In this document: positions 8,519 through 16,477 of the stretch, piece by piece
Layout of the letters: each line of letters begins with the position of its first letter
How positions within the stretch are numbered: the stretch's first letter is position 1
Assembly (NCBI RefSeq): GCF_021646545.1
Contig: NZ_JAKIRP010000025.1
Span: 62,001 to 126,000 of the forward strand
Length of the DNA stretch: 64,000 bases
Source of the DNA: Chitinophaga filiformis
Lineage (GTDB): Bacteria; Bacteroidota; Bacteroidia; Chitinophagales; Chitinophagaceae
Direction: 5' to 3'
The notes under the pieces: generated by a model
The model's input: only the letters and a program-made list of their open reading frames with translations
The model's database searches: none
Told to the model about the DNA's origin: nothing
Program-made: the position numbers and the translations under genes

Positions 8519-8710
8519 ATTAGAGCCGGCCCAAAATTAACCTTTTATTCTATGCCCCAAAACATACCACTTATTCCCTTCATATGCCTTTTTATGACAT
8601 TTCAATCAATCTGCGTAAGGATAATCGGGATCTTAGAGTTCCTCTTTAAGCCAGGATATGGTTATGGTCAATGAGAAGGAGTGCCAGCCCCAGGTGCTCC
8701 TTTCTCTTTT

Positions 8711-9454
8711 TTATTTGAAGATCTTAAAAGCCTGGAGGAATTCATCGATATAACGGCGGCTGAAGAAAAGGGTCTCTCCGTCCCTGAAAAAGATTTCGTT
8801 ATTAATAACGTTAATCTTGACCACTTCCCTGACGTTCACAATATAGTTCCTGTGCACCCGGCAGAACTGCATGGCGGGTAGCTGGACCTGTAAGTCCTTG
8901 AGCGACTGCTGGATCACGAATTTCTCTGTATGGCAAACCACCTTGCTGTATTTCCCATCCACTTCTATGTACCTGATATCGTCAATGGCGATCCTTTGCA
9001 GCAGGTTACCCTTTTTAATGAACAGGGTATCAGAGGCCTGCGGTATGGCCTGTGCAGGAGGCGCCACAGTTTCCTGTTTGAACTTTGAAATGGCCAGCTC
9101 GATCGCATATTGTAACTCCAGCGGGTTATAAGGCTTGAGCAGATAATTGTAAGGTGATGTGAATTTGGCCAGGCGGAAGGTGGTATTATCGTTTGCGCTG
9201 GTCAGGAAGATAAAGGGACGTTTTTGTTCCCGGTGTTCGTTGATGGTTTCGGCAAAGAGGATCCCATCCGGCTTATCGCCCAGGTAAATGTCAATCAGGC
9301 AAATGTCCGGGAGCTCTTCATCATATGCAGCCACCGCATCTGCCAAAGCAGTGGTGATCCTGATGTCAGTACAGCCCAGCTGGCGTAAAAAACTTTCCAG
9401 GAAGTCCGCTTCGGCGGGACTATCTTCCAGGATGAGTACTTTCAGTTCCTTCAT
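8711..9454 (-). CDS. LytTR-family response regulator
   Basis: 247 residues: receiver domain (1-125) with Asp11 pocket and phosphoacceptor Asp55 (LIDIYLG), then a LytTR DNA-binding domain (about 140-247) with the typical IRYIEVDGKY and CRVHRNYIVN blocks. It should bind direct repeats upstream of target genes when phosphorylated. The start overlaps the end of the histidine kinase gene by 35 bp, which implies translational coupling and marks the kinase as its partner. Confidence 0.93.
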   Translation of the reverse strand: MKELKVLILEDSPAEADFLESFLRQLGCTDIRITTALADAVAAYDEELPDICLIDIYLGDKPDGILFAETINEHREQKRPFIFLTSANDNTTFRLAKFTSPYNYLLKPYNPLELQYAIELAISKFKQETVAPPAQAIPQASDTLFIKKGNLLQRIAIDDIRYIEVDGKYSKVVCHTEKFVIQQSLKDLQVQLPAMQFCRVHRNYIVNVREVVKINVINNEIFFRDGETLFFSRRYIDEFLQAFKIFK

Positions 9455-11261
9455 AATGTTTATTAGCAGGCAGACAGACTACAATAGTGGTGCCGGCGCC
9501 AACACTGCCGGTAATACGTAATGCACCTCCGTTCTTTTCTGTCATAGCCTTAACCAGCCATAGTCCCAGTCCGGTACTCCTGCTGCCCGCTGTATCTTGT
9601 TGTATGCGTTTTGTATCCCGTTTGTAAATAGCCTGTATGATCTTTTCATCCATGCCAATACCCGTATCCTGCACGGTTATTTCACAGCCATTGCCGTTGG
9701 TCTGTCCGGAAATAGTGATGGTACCGCTGGGATGCGTGTATTTGATCGCGTTATCGATGATATTTCTGAAGATGATCTTGACAGTATTCAGATCTGCCAG
9801 AAAGGTCATTCCTGCCGGCACTTCGTTGATGATAGTGATCCTTTTCAGGGCAGCGCCTGCATTGAAATCGTATACCACCTGTGCAATGACCCTGTTTGCA
9901 TCATGCGGTTCCGGATGCAGGCTTAACTGGCCTGTCTGGCCCAGAGACCAGTACAGCAGGTTGTTTAAAAGCGCGTAGGTATTGTCGGAGATCTTTTCAA
10001 TATTCTCTGACAATGCCGTCGCTTCCCTGATCTTGTTGCGGGCAAGGGTATCTTTCAGATAGGACAGGTTAATCTTAAGGTGATTTACGGGAGAACGCAG
10101 ATCGTGCGCCACAATAGAGAAGAGCTGGTCTTTCGTTTCATTGAGCAGTTCCAGCTTGTCATTCTGTTCGGCAATGATGCGGTTTCGCTTCTGTGTTTGC
10201 CGGTAGGCAAAAAATATCAGGCCGGCACAGGACAGGAAGAACAGGGAAAGGACAAAAAAAGTATTCCGCTGCCATCTTCTTCTTGTCAATTCTGCTGCAC
10301 GGAGTTTATTCTCCTGCCGCAGTAACTGCAATTTATATTCCTGCTGTTGTATAGCGATCTTCTTTTCCTGTTCCGCCAGTTCCCATATTTTATCGCGGTT
10401 GGCAATCTGCGCTTCCAGCTGCTCGTATTCCTTTCTGTATGCCAGTGCAGATTGAAAATGCCCTGTGCGTTCTTCGACGATAGCGAAGTTGAGGTACACC
10501 TTACTGCGGATCTTCAGATCACTGGCTTTCTTCGCCAGCGCCAGCGCCCGCTGCAGGTAGCTCCATGCTTCCTTCTGCCGTACCTGCTGATCGTACAGCA
10601 GTGCAGTGTTCAGGAATGAGTTCACCAGTGCAGTGGTATCTTTCAGTTCTGCGGCAATGGCGATACTTTTCTCGAATTTCTCCTCTGCCTCTTTGAAACG
10701 CGCCATATGGAGCAGGCATACGCCTGTATTGTTCAGGATCTTCCTTGCAACGACGGGTTCATACAGATGGAAAAAACGCTGTTGTATCAGATTAAAATAT
10801 GCGAGGGACGTGTTGAACTGTCGCTGTTCCAGGTAGATCTCCCCGATATTGGGATAGATATTAGCCTGAATATTGATATCAAGCGCAGGAACGGCTGTTA
10901 GTTTCAGGTATTCCGAGAGCGCTTCTTTATAGAAGTCCTTATAGTAAAGGATCTTGGCCTTCAGGAACTTTACGGTGAGTGTACGCGGCGCGAGGGAATT
11001 GCTATCGGTGATAGCGGTAATAGTAGACGCGTATTTAAATCCATCATCCAGGTTGCCACTATCGAGGGCAGCATGGCATTGATGAAAATAACGGGACACC
11101 ACGCTGTCCTGACCCGCCGGCAGCTGATTACACACATTACATTGCTGTGTGATCAACTGCCGTACAGCGACAGGCAGATTAATTTTCTGTGCAGACACCC
11201 TGTTGAGTGCACTACAGCATAAGAATAAAATAAGCAGCGGGTAACATGGGAATCTTAACAT
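9420..11261 (-). CDS. Sensor histidine kinase with periplasmic TPR domain
   Basis: 613 residues. A signal segment (1-24) precedes TPR-like helices (about 60-290), a coiled coil with many Gln/Glu (290-330), one membrane segment (333-353), then HisKA with His386 in FSIVAHDLRSP, and HATPase_c with the N box (NIIDNAIKYTH), the DTGIGM G1 box and the GLGLWLVK G2 box. The TPR part lies outside the cytoplasm and probably senses a protein or peptide. It signals to the overlapping LytTR regulator. The hypothetical gene 11737-11267 ends 5 bp before its start, so three genes form one unit. Confidence 0.93.
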   Translation of the reverse strand: MLRFPCYPLLILFLCCSALNRVSAQKINLPVAVRQLITQQCNVCNQLPAGQDSVVSRYFHQCHAALDSGNLDDGFKYASTITAITDSNSLAPRTLTVKFLKAKILYYKDFYKEALSEYLKLTAVPALDINIQANIYPNIGEIYLEQRQFNTSLAYFNLIQQRFFHLYEPVVARKILNNTGVCLLHMARFKEAEEKFEKSIAIAAELKDTTALVNSFLNTALLYDQQVRQKEAWSYLQRALALAKKASDLKIRSKVYLNFAIVEERTGHFQSALAYRKEYEQLEAQIANRDKIWELAEQEKKIAIQQQEYKLQLLRQENKLRAAELTRRRWQRNTFFVLSLFFLSCAGLIFFAYRQTQKRNRIIAEQNDKLELLNETKDQLFSIVAHDLRSPVNHLKINLSYLKDTLARNKIREATALSENIEKISDNTYALLNNLLYWSLGQTGQLSLHPEPHDANRVIAQVVYDFNAGAALKRITIINEVPAGMTFLADLNTVKIIFRNIIDNAIKYTHPSGTITISGQTNGNGCEITVQDTGIGMDEKIIQAIYKRDTKRIQQDTAGSRSTGLGLWLVKAMTEKNGGALRITGSVGAGTTIVVCLPANKHYEGTESTHPGR

Positions 11262-11266
11262 GCGGA

Positions 11267-11737
11267 TCAGGTCTTCTCAACGCTGGTAACGGTACCATTT
11301 GTTGTTTCAGGATCACCAATTACATAACGTACACGGATAGCTGGCATTTCGCGGCCTTCCACACAGTAACGGAATTTGATCTCCCACAGGGAATAGGCAT
11401 AAATTTCAGGATGGCCTGCCGGATTGTCATAGATAATATTAATATCTCTGACTTCCATAGGTCCATTCCAGATCTCGATCACGCCACAGTCAGAAATGTT
11501 CTCATCCAGGTGTACGTTCCTGGCATGATCCGGCAGGTACATGTGAAGGTTCACATCGTAACAGTCCTGGAAGTCGCCGGACTTACGCAATGAAACCAGT
11601 GGCTCCTTGGATGACAGTTGTCCCATCAAACCTGATGCAAGTAACCTGATGCTTTGTGTTTTGATCTTTGCTTTAGATGACTCTGTAGCCCGAAAAGTGC
11701 CGGTAGCACTTCCGGCATTTGGTTGTTGTGTGTCCAA
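11267..11737 (-). CDS. Conserved-looking hypothetical protein upstream of the TPR kinase
   Basis: A 156-residue soluble protein without signal peptide. The N-terminal 35 residues are polar and Ser/Thr/Lys rich; the remainder alternates hydrophobic and polar residues as in a beta sandwich, with three cysteines (in DCYDVNL, SDCGVIE and FRYCVEG). I do not recognise the family. Its 5-bp spacing to the kinase gene indicates cotranscription, so it may be the ligand, target or accessory protein of this two-component system (inference). Confidence 0.7.
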   Translation of the reverse strand: MDTQQPNAGSATGTFRATESSKAKIKTQSIRLLASGLMGQLSSKEPLVSLRKSGDFQDCYDVNLHMYLPDHARNVHLDENISDCGVIEIWNGPMEVRDINIIYDNPAGHPEIYAYSLWEIKFRYCVEGREMPAIRVRYVIGDPETTNGTVTSVEKT

Positions 11738-11827
11738 GGGATAAGGGTTTAAGTACCAAATATAAATAAATTATTATAATGAGAGATGGCAAAGATTTTG
11801 TGCAGTAGGCACATATACACTATACAT

Positions 11828-12745
11828 ATGGCTTTTATAGATTATTACAAGGTACTTGGAGTAGATAAAAAAGCCTCCCAGGATGATATTAAGAAAGCGT
11901 ACAGGAAGCTTGCCAGGAAACACCATCCCGACATGAACCCAAACGATAAGGAGGCGCAGATTAAGTTTCAGCAGATCAACGAGGCCAACGAGGTATTGAG
12001 CGACCCGGAGAAACGCAAGAAATACGATGCATACGGAGAGCACTGGCAGCATGCAGACCAGTATGAGAAGGCTAAACAGCAACAGGGCGCCGGCTTTGGC
12101 GGTCAGCAGGGATATGGCGGTTTTGGCGGACAGGGTTTCGGTGAACAGGACTTCGGTGACTTTTCCGAGGGACAGTTCTCCGACTTCTTTGAATCCCTCT
12201 TCGGCAACCGTACCGGTGGCAGCCGGCGTAAGTTCCGTGGTCAGGATTATAATGCGGAGTTACATATCAGTCTGCGGGATGCTTACATTACCCATCAGCA
12301 TACGCTGAGCGTAAATGACAAGCAACTGCGGATCACGATACCGGCGGGTATTGCCAACGGACAGGTTATCAAACTGAAAGGACATGGCGCACCCGGAGGG
12401 AACGGAGGGCCGAACGGAGATCTGTACATTACTTTTGTGATAGCAGAAGATCCCGTTTTTAAAAGGGTGGACAACGACCTCTATATGAATGTGGACCTGG
12501 ATCTTTATACCGCCATACTGGGAGGAGATGTGACCATCGATACCCTAAGCGGCAAGATCAAACTAAAGGTGAAACCCGAAACCCAGAATGGCACAAAGGC
12601 ACGACTAAAAGGCAAAGGATTTCCCGTATATAAACAGGAAAATGTGTTCGGAGACCTGATCATCACGTATTCCATATTGCTTCCAACCAATCTGACCGAA
12701 GCACAGAAAGAACTATTCAGGCAACTGGCAGCATCATCACATTAA
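11828..12745 (+). CDS. cbpA: DnaJ-class co-chaperone CbpA
   Basis: The start is set at 11828 (MAFIDYYKVLGV) because the J domain begins there; the open frame extends 14 codons further upstream without family match. About 305 residues: J domain (5-70) with HPD at 33-35, a Gly/Phe-rich linker (about 85-135, repeated GFGGQ and FGEQDF blocks), then the two-lobed peptide-binding C-terminal domain. The zinc-finger region of DnaJ is absent, which defines the CbpA/type II class. It recruits client proteins to DnaK and in enterobacteria also binds curved DNA. The cbpM gene follows after 10 bp. Confidence 0.93.
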   Translation: MAFIDYYKVLGVDKKASQDDIKKAYRKLARKHHPDMNPNDKEAQIKFQQINEANEVLSDPEKRKKYDAYGEHWQHADQYEKAKQQQGAGFGGQQGYGGFGGQGFGEQDFGDFSEGQFSDFFESLFGNRTGGSRRKFRGQDYNAELHISLRDAYITHQHTLSVNDKQLRITIPAGIANGQVIKLKGHGAPGGNGGPNGDLYITFVIAEDPVFKRVDNDLYMNVDLDLYTAILGGDVTIDTLSGKIKLKVKPETQNGTKARLKGKGFPVYKQENVFGDLIITYSILLPTNLTEAQKELFRQLAASSH

Positions 12746-12755
12746 ACTATCCGTT

Positions 12756-13049
12756 ATGCAAACAGCAATGATAGCTATTACCCAATATTGCAGCATACAT
12801 GAAATTGAGACCGACTTTATTAACTCACTGGCAGACGAAGGACTAATAGCCATTACCGTTATAGAAGGCGACCGTTTCATATCAGAGGAACAGCTGCAGG
12901 ACCTGGAGCTGTATACCCGCTGGTATAGCGAGATGGGGATCAATACGGCCGGTATTGAAGTGATCAAACATTTACTTGACAAGATCAGGCATATGCAGTC
13001 TGAGATAGCAACGCTCAGAGAACGGCTGCATTTGTATGAAGCATACTGA
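12756..13049 (+). CDS. cbpM: Chaperone modulator CbpM
   Basis: A 97-residue MerR-like helical protein: an N-terminal winged-helix part (QYCSIHEIETDFINSLADEGLI) and a C-terminal helix (IKHLLDKIRHMQSEIATLRERL) as in CbpM. In E. coli CbpM binds the J domain of CbpA and blocks its interaction with DnaK. The gene directly follows cbpA, as in many genomes, and a strong terminator comes 11 bp after its stop. Confidence 0.88.
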   Translation: MQTAMIAITQYCSIHEIETDFINSLADEGLIAITVIEGDRFISEEQLQDLELYTRWYSEMGINTAGIEVIKHLLDKIRHMQSEIATLRERLHLYEAY

Positions 13050-13060
13050 GATGATTTTTG

Positions 13061-13100
13061 CAGGCCTGATGAGGCATTTCATCAGGCCTGTTTATTTTAA
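13061..13100 (+). terminator. Rho-independent terminator after cbpAM
   Basis: A perfect 12-bp stem (CAGGCCTGATGA / TCATCAGGCCTG), six-base loop, followed by TTTATTTT. Confidence 0.9.
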
Positions 13101-13120
13101 ACCCCGGTAAATTATCGACC

Positions 13121-13240
13121 ATGAATAAATTTTTCAGAGCGCTTATTGCTTTTTGGGGAGCTAAAAAATTCGGAGGCGGGTGCCTTGGGACGATTGTGTT
13201 GTTTATTATTATTTATTGGGCCCTGGGGCATTGTAATTGA
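13121..13240 (+). CDS. 39-aa membrane mini-protein
   Basis: ATG at 13121, TGA at 13238-13240. It has a short amphipathic N-terminus with a WGAKKFGGGC stretch and then one membrane segment (residues 22-36, rich in Ile, Val and Leu) and ends GHCN. The Gly-rich turn before the helix, the two cysteines (21 and 38) and the clear membrane segment argue for a true gene; I associate this pattern with small Bacteroidota proteins (recollection). The first unit of the 58-bp tandem array starts right after its stop codon. Function unknown. Confidence 0.65.
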   Translation: MNKFFRALIAFWGAKKFGGGCLGTIVLFIIIYWALGHCN

Positions 13241-13246
13241 CGATCC

Positions 13247-13523
13247 GGGGTTATCACCCCGCGATGACGGACACCCGGGGTTGCCCCCCCACGACGAACA
13301 ACACGGGGTTATCACCCCGCGATGACGAACACCCGGGGTTGAAACCCCACGACGAACAACACGGGGTTATCACCCCGCGATGACGAACACCCGGGGTTGA
13401 AACCCCACGACGAACAACACGGGGTTATCACCCCGCGATGACGGACACCCGGGGTTGAAACCCCCACGACGAACGATACGGCATTATCACCCCGCGATGA
13501 CGAACACCCGGGGTTGAAACCCC
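13247..13523. repeat. Tandem array of five 58-bp units, each with two short palindromes
   Basis: Units begin at 13247, 13305, 13363, 13421 and 13480 (spacing 58, 58, 58, 59). Each has the palindrome GGGGTTATCACCCC and, 30 bp later, GGGGTTGAAACCCC, separated by GCGATGACGAACACCC and ACGACGAACAACAC linkers. The first and last units are partly degenerate, the middle three almost identical. There are no unique spacers and no cas genes, so it is not CRISPR. As RNA it would form up to ten small hairpins in a row. Confidence 0.92.
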
Positions 13524-13538
13524 GCGCTACAAACGCCG

Positions 13539-13556
13539 CGGCTCCTAAAGGAGCCG
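13539..13556. terminator. Hairpin closing the 58-bp array
   Basis: CGGCTCC / GGAGCCG with a four-base loop, followed on the plus strand by ATTGACGTTTTGTT. It could end plus-strand transcripts of the mini-protein and array, or be a further array hairpin. Confidence 0.45.
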
Positions 13557-13615
13557 ATTGACGTTTTGTTAGATACGTTGTTTGAAATCGGAGATTGTTG
13601 AATGATGGTTACTTA

Positions 13616-14902
13616 TTATTGTTTGTATGCGGTTTTGGTTGTACCATAAGAGATCTTCCAAACGCGGTTTGTTTTATCGTCGGTAATGAACATGTCGCCG
13701 GTGTTGGAAACGATGATACCTACTGGTCTTCCACGCACTTCTCCCGCTACACTATCTTTCATAAATCCTGTCAGGAAATCTTCTGCTTCTCCGGCAGGCT
13801 TGCCGTTTTTGAAGGGAACGAATACCACTTTATAACCAGAGAGGGGTTTGCGGTTCCAGGAACCATGCTGGGTAATAAACGCCCCATTATGATATTTTTC
13901 CGGAAAGCTGTTTTTTGTATAAAAGGCCAGCCCTAAAGAGGCGGTATGTGATTTTAGATCATAGTCGGGTACAATGGCTTTTTCTACCAGTCCTTCGGGA
14001 GCATTGGGCACCCTGGGATCCCGGTGCTGTCCCCAGTAGCTGTAAGGCCATCCATAAAAAGCGCCTTCTTTGACACCTGTCAGGTAGTCGGGTACCAGGT
14101 CGTTGCCCAGTGCATCACGTTCGTTGACCACTGTCCAGAGGGTATTGGTACCGGGCGCCCAATCCATGCCTACCGGGTTTCTTAATCCGGATGCATATAC
14201 CCGCATATCACTACCATCGGGATTCATTTCGAGAATATTGGCCCTTAATACCTCTTTATCCATGCCTTTCTCCCCGTGGTCTGTACCGCAACCCACCGCT
14301 ACATAGAATTTTGTTTTATCCTTATTGGCAATGATATGACGCGTCCAGTGCTGGTTGACCTTACCATTGCTGAAAGTGGCTATTTTCTCTCCTTTTACAT
14401 CAATACTGGTGGCGCCCTCCGTATATGGGAAGCGCACCAAACCGTCGGTATTGGCCACATAAAACTGGTTACCTACCAGCAACATCCCAAAGGGCTGGTG
14501 CAGGCCTTTGAGGAACACTGTCCTCGTTTCAGGAACACCATCATGATCGGCATCTCTCAGCAGGGTGATGCGGTCGGCGCTCTTCTTTGTACTGTTGGAT
14601 TTGCTTGCCCCGATCAGCACAGCGCCGATCTTTTTGAAAAAGCCGAAGTGCGAGTTTGATTCCGCTACCAGCAGGTCTCCATTGGGCAGTTCATATAACC
14701 AACGCGGATTCCTGAAGTCATCAGCATACAGGGTGACTTCAAAGCCCGGAGGAGCGATTGGTTTCGTGCCATCGTCCCAACCATCCACATCACTGAAATT
14801 CGTATAAGACTTTGTTGCATGAGGAGGCGGCAATTTCGGCTGCTGTGCATATAACACCCATGAATAAACAAGGAGCAAAAACAGCGGAAACATCTTTTTC
14901 AT
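13616..14902 (-). CDS. PQQ-dependent sugar dehydrogenase / sorbosone dehydrogenase-like secreted protein
   Basis: The start at 14902 gives MKKMFPLFLLLVYSWVLYAQ, a Sec signal peptide; an ATG 11 codons upstream lacks this feature. The mature part of about 410 residues is a six-bladed propeller of the glucose/sorbosone dehydrogenase family, with blade motifs such as PPGFEVTLYADDFRNPRWLY, LPNGDLLVAES, RNPVGMDWAP, GSWNRKPLSGYKVVF and GDMFITDDKTNRVW. Such enzymes oxidise aldoses or related compounds in the periplasm using PQQ. The gene is alone between two tandem arrays of equal period. Confidence 0.85.
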   Translation of the reverse strand: MKKMFPLFLLLVYSWVLYAQQPKLPPPHATKSYTNFSDVDGWDDGTKPIAPPGFEVTLYADDFRNPRWLYELPNGDLLVAESNSHFGFFKKIGAVLIGASKSNSTKKSADRITLLRDADHDGVPETRTVFLKGLHQPFGMLLVGNQFYVANTDGLVRFPYTEGATSIDVKGEKIATFSNGKVNQHWTRHIIANKDKTKFYVAVGCGTDHGEKGMDKEVLRANILEMNPDGSDMRVYASGLRNPVGMDWAPGTNTLWTVVNERDALGNDLVPDYLTGVKEGAFYGWPYSYWGQHRDPRVPNAPEGLVEKAIVPDYDLKSHTASLGLAFYTKNSFPEKYHNGAFITQHGSWNRKPLSGYKVVFVPFKNGKPAGEAEDFLTGFMKDSVAGEVRGRPVGIIVSNTGDMFITDDKTNRVWKISYGTTKTAYKQ

Positions 14903-14978
14903 AACAGTAGGTTTATTACGAAAAAGATGTTGCAAAACACATGCCCCTGGAAAGGATACAGGCTGAGGCCGATGTTAT

Positions 14979-15220
14979 CTGCGCAATAGATGCGGCCTAT
15001 CGCTTTCTTACAGATGTTACAGATGTTGCAAGCTGGGTATTCTATCATGCCACAGATGCCGGCTTAACACCTTCTCCGGAGGGCGCAATCCCCTGCAATC
15101 TATCTGGCAACAGATATGGACTTAGCGTCTCTCTCCGATGGCTTAGCCCCGTGCATTCTATCGGCGCAACAAATGCGGATTTACCGCTTTCTTCCAGATG
15201 GCATAACCCTGGGCATTCAT
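14979..15220. repeat. Degenerate ~58-bp tandem array covering the 3' end of the GDSL hydrolase gene
   Basis: Two intact-length units lie at 15047-15104 and 15105-15162 (58 bp each, ending CTATC), a third at 15163-15220 contains the last codons of the GDSL gene, and a longer copy with an internal 9-bp duplication (ACAGATGTT twice) lies at about 14979-15046. By-eye identity between neighbours is about 60-70 percent. The array thus looks like repeated, decayed copies of the end of the neighbouring gene. Confidence 0.7.
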
Positions 15221-15814
15221 GTGCAGCATATCTCCCACAAACAGTTCTTTTCTGGGCTGGCCGTTCTTGTCGAGCATGAGTTGAAATATATCTACGAAAA
15301 TGATGTTAGATTGTTTGGCAATGTAAGTGCGAATGAGGTTATTCGCCTGCCTTGCAACAGGCAGGAACTCTACTCTGCTGGGACTTGGCTTTATCGAAAT
15401 ATATACAATGGGAATATTGGGCAGTTTACTTCTGATAGTAGCATACAGGTTTTTAAACCTGTTAAAGATCGTATCTGCATTTACGCCTTTTTCTACCAGG
15501 TCATTTTCTCCCACATAAAGTACTATCTGACGTGGGTTATAGGGAAAAATGATCTGATTTGCATAGCGGACAATATCGTTTGTTACCGCACCTCCTACGC
15601 CTCTGTTCATTACCACATAGTTGCTGAACGTCCTTTCCAGGTCATCCCATTTGCGGATGGAGGAGCTGCCGGTGAACAGTATCGGATTCGCCGGAGGCGC
15701 ATACATCTTATCCCATTTCAGGATGGTATTGATATCATCCTGGTAACGCTGGGCGTGAATGGAGGAAATGCTAACGAAAAGGATCAGTACTAAAAAGCTT
15801 AACAGTTTCTTCAT
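15158..15814 (-). CDS. Secreted GDSL/SGNH-family hydrolase
   Basis: With the start at 15814 the protein has 218 residues and a clean signal peptide (MKKLLSFLVLILFVSISSIHAQ); ATGs at 15820 and 15847 are also in frame. Block I is FTGSSSIRKW with Ser51 as likely nucleophile, the oxyanion Gly is in NRGVGGAVT, block III is YVGENDLVEKG and the Asp/His pair is in GDMLHMNAQGY. It should cleave acyl or acetyl esters in the periplasm or outside the cell. The AlkB-like gene lies immediately upstream, 19 bp away. Its last codons are part of a tandem array. Confidence 0.85.
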   Translation of the reverse strand: MKKLLSFLVLILFVSISSIHAQRYQDDINTILKWDKMYAPPANPILFTGSSSIRKWDDLERTFSNYVVMNRGVGGAVTNDIVRYANQIIFPYNPRQIVLYVGENDLVEKGVNADTIFNRFKNLYATIRSKLPNIPIVYISIKPSPSRVEFLPVARQANNLIRTYIAKQSNIIFVDIFQLMLDKNGQPRKELFVGDMLHMNAQGYAIWKKAVNPHLLRR

Positions 15815-15833
15815 AAACATGGTATAATGATGA

Positions 15834-16346
15834 TTATTTGATTGCACGAAAGGTAAGACTCATTCTTCCATTGTTTATATCCGATGCGGGGATCGCATGC
15901 AGCCATTCATCCTGTACCTCCTGTGTCATATAGATCAGCGAGCCTGCAGGCAAAGGAAAATCACTCTGTTCTGATGGGTCTTTGATATTTTTAAACCGGA
16001 GCGTTCTTGTTTCGCCGACAGAGACAATCGCGATGCCCGTACCTTGCTCAAGGATATCCGTCTGATCTGCATGAAAACCCATTTTCGATTTTCCATCCAG
16101 GTAATAGTTTATAAGACAATTATTGGGCGTAAAACCAAGCGTATCGCTTATCCGCATTACAATAGCTTCCAGTTCAGGGCTGAAAGCCTGAAAAGGATAA
16201 TTCATCTGCGAATAATTGTAAGCGACGCCAAAACTGGCGGTTTTACGGGCAAGCATTCTTTCATCCCATAAAACATTCTCTCTCAATGAACTAAACAATC
16301 CTTCGGGGTCGGGTATAAAATCGGGTATAAATGTAATTCCATTCAT
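15834..16346 (-). CDS. AlkB-like 2-oxoglutarate/Fe(II) dioxygenase
   Basis: A 170-residue cytoplasmic protein with all cofactor ligands: His92 and Asp94 (FHADQTD), His150 (EWLHAIP), and the 2-oxoglutarate-binding pair Arg161 and Arg167 (GRMSLTFR). The segment INYYLDGKSKMGFHAD matches the NxYxxGxxxxxxHxD pattern of AlkB proteins, which demethylate alkylated DNA or RNA bases. It starts 131 bp from the divergent NADH dehydrogenase gene. Confidence 0.9.
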   Translation of the reverse strand: MNGITFIPDFIPDPEGLFSSLRENVLWDERMLARKTASFGVAYNYSQMNYPFQAFSPELEAIVMRISDTLGFTPNNCLINYYLDGKSKMGFHADQTDILEQGTGIAIVSVGETRTLRFKNIKDPSEQSDFPLPAGSLIYMTQEVQDEWLHAIPASDINNGRMSLTFRAIK

Positions 16347-16477
16347 AGTGTCGCAAAAATAGACAATCTCTTCAAAGATATACCGCTGAAATCGCGTCTG
16401 GCAGGGATGATTATATCATGTAAGCCGGATTGACTATATTTACATACCAGATTTACACACCAGGAAATAAGTTTACA

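Noticed and set aside
13247..13523. CRISPR array
   Set aside because: The repeats are contiguous with constant linkers, there are no unique spacers, and no cas genes are in the window.
15116..15793. 225-codon plus-strand open frame
   Set aside because: Antisense to the GDSL hydrolase, which has all four family blocks.
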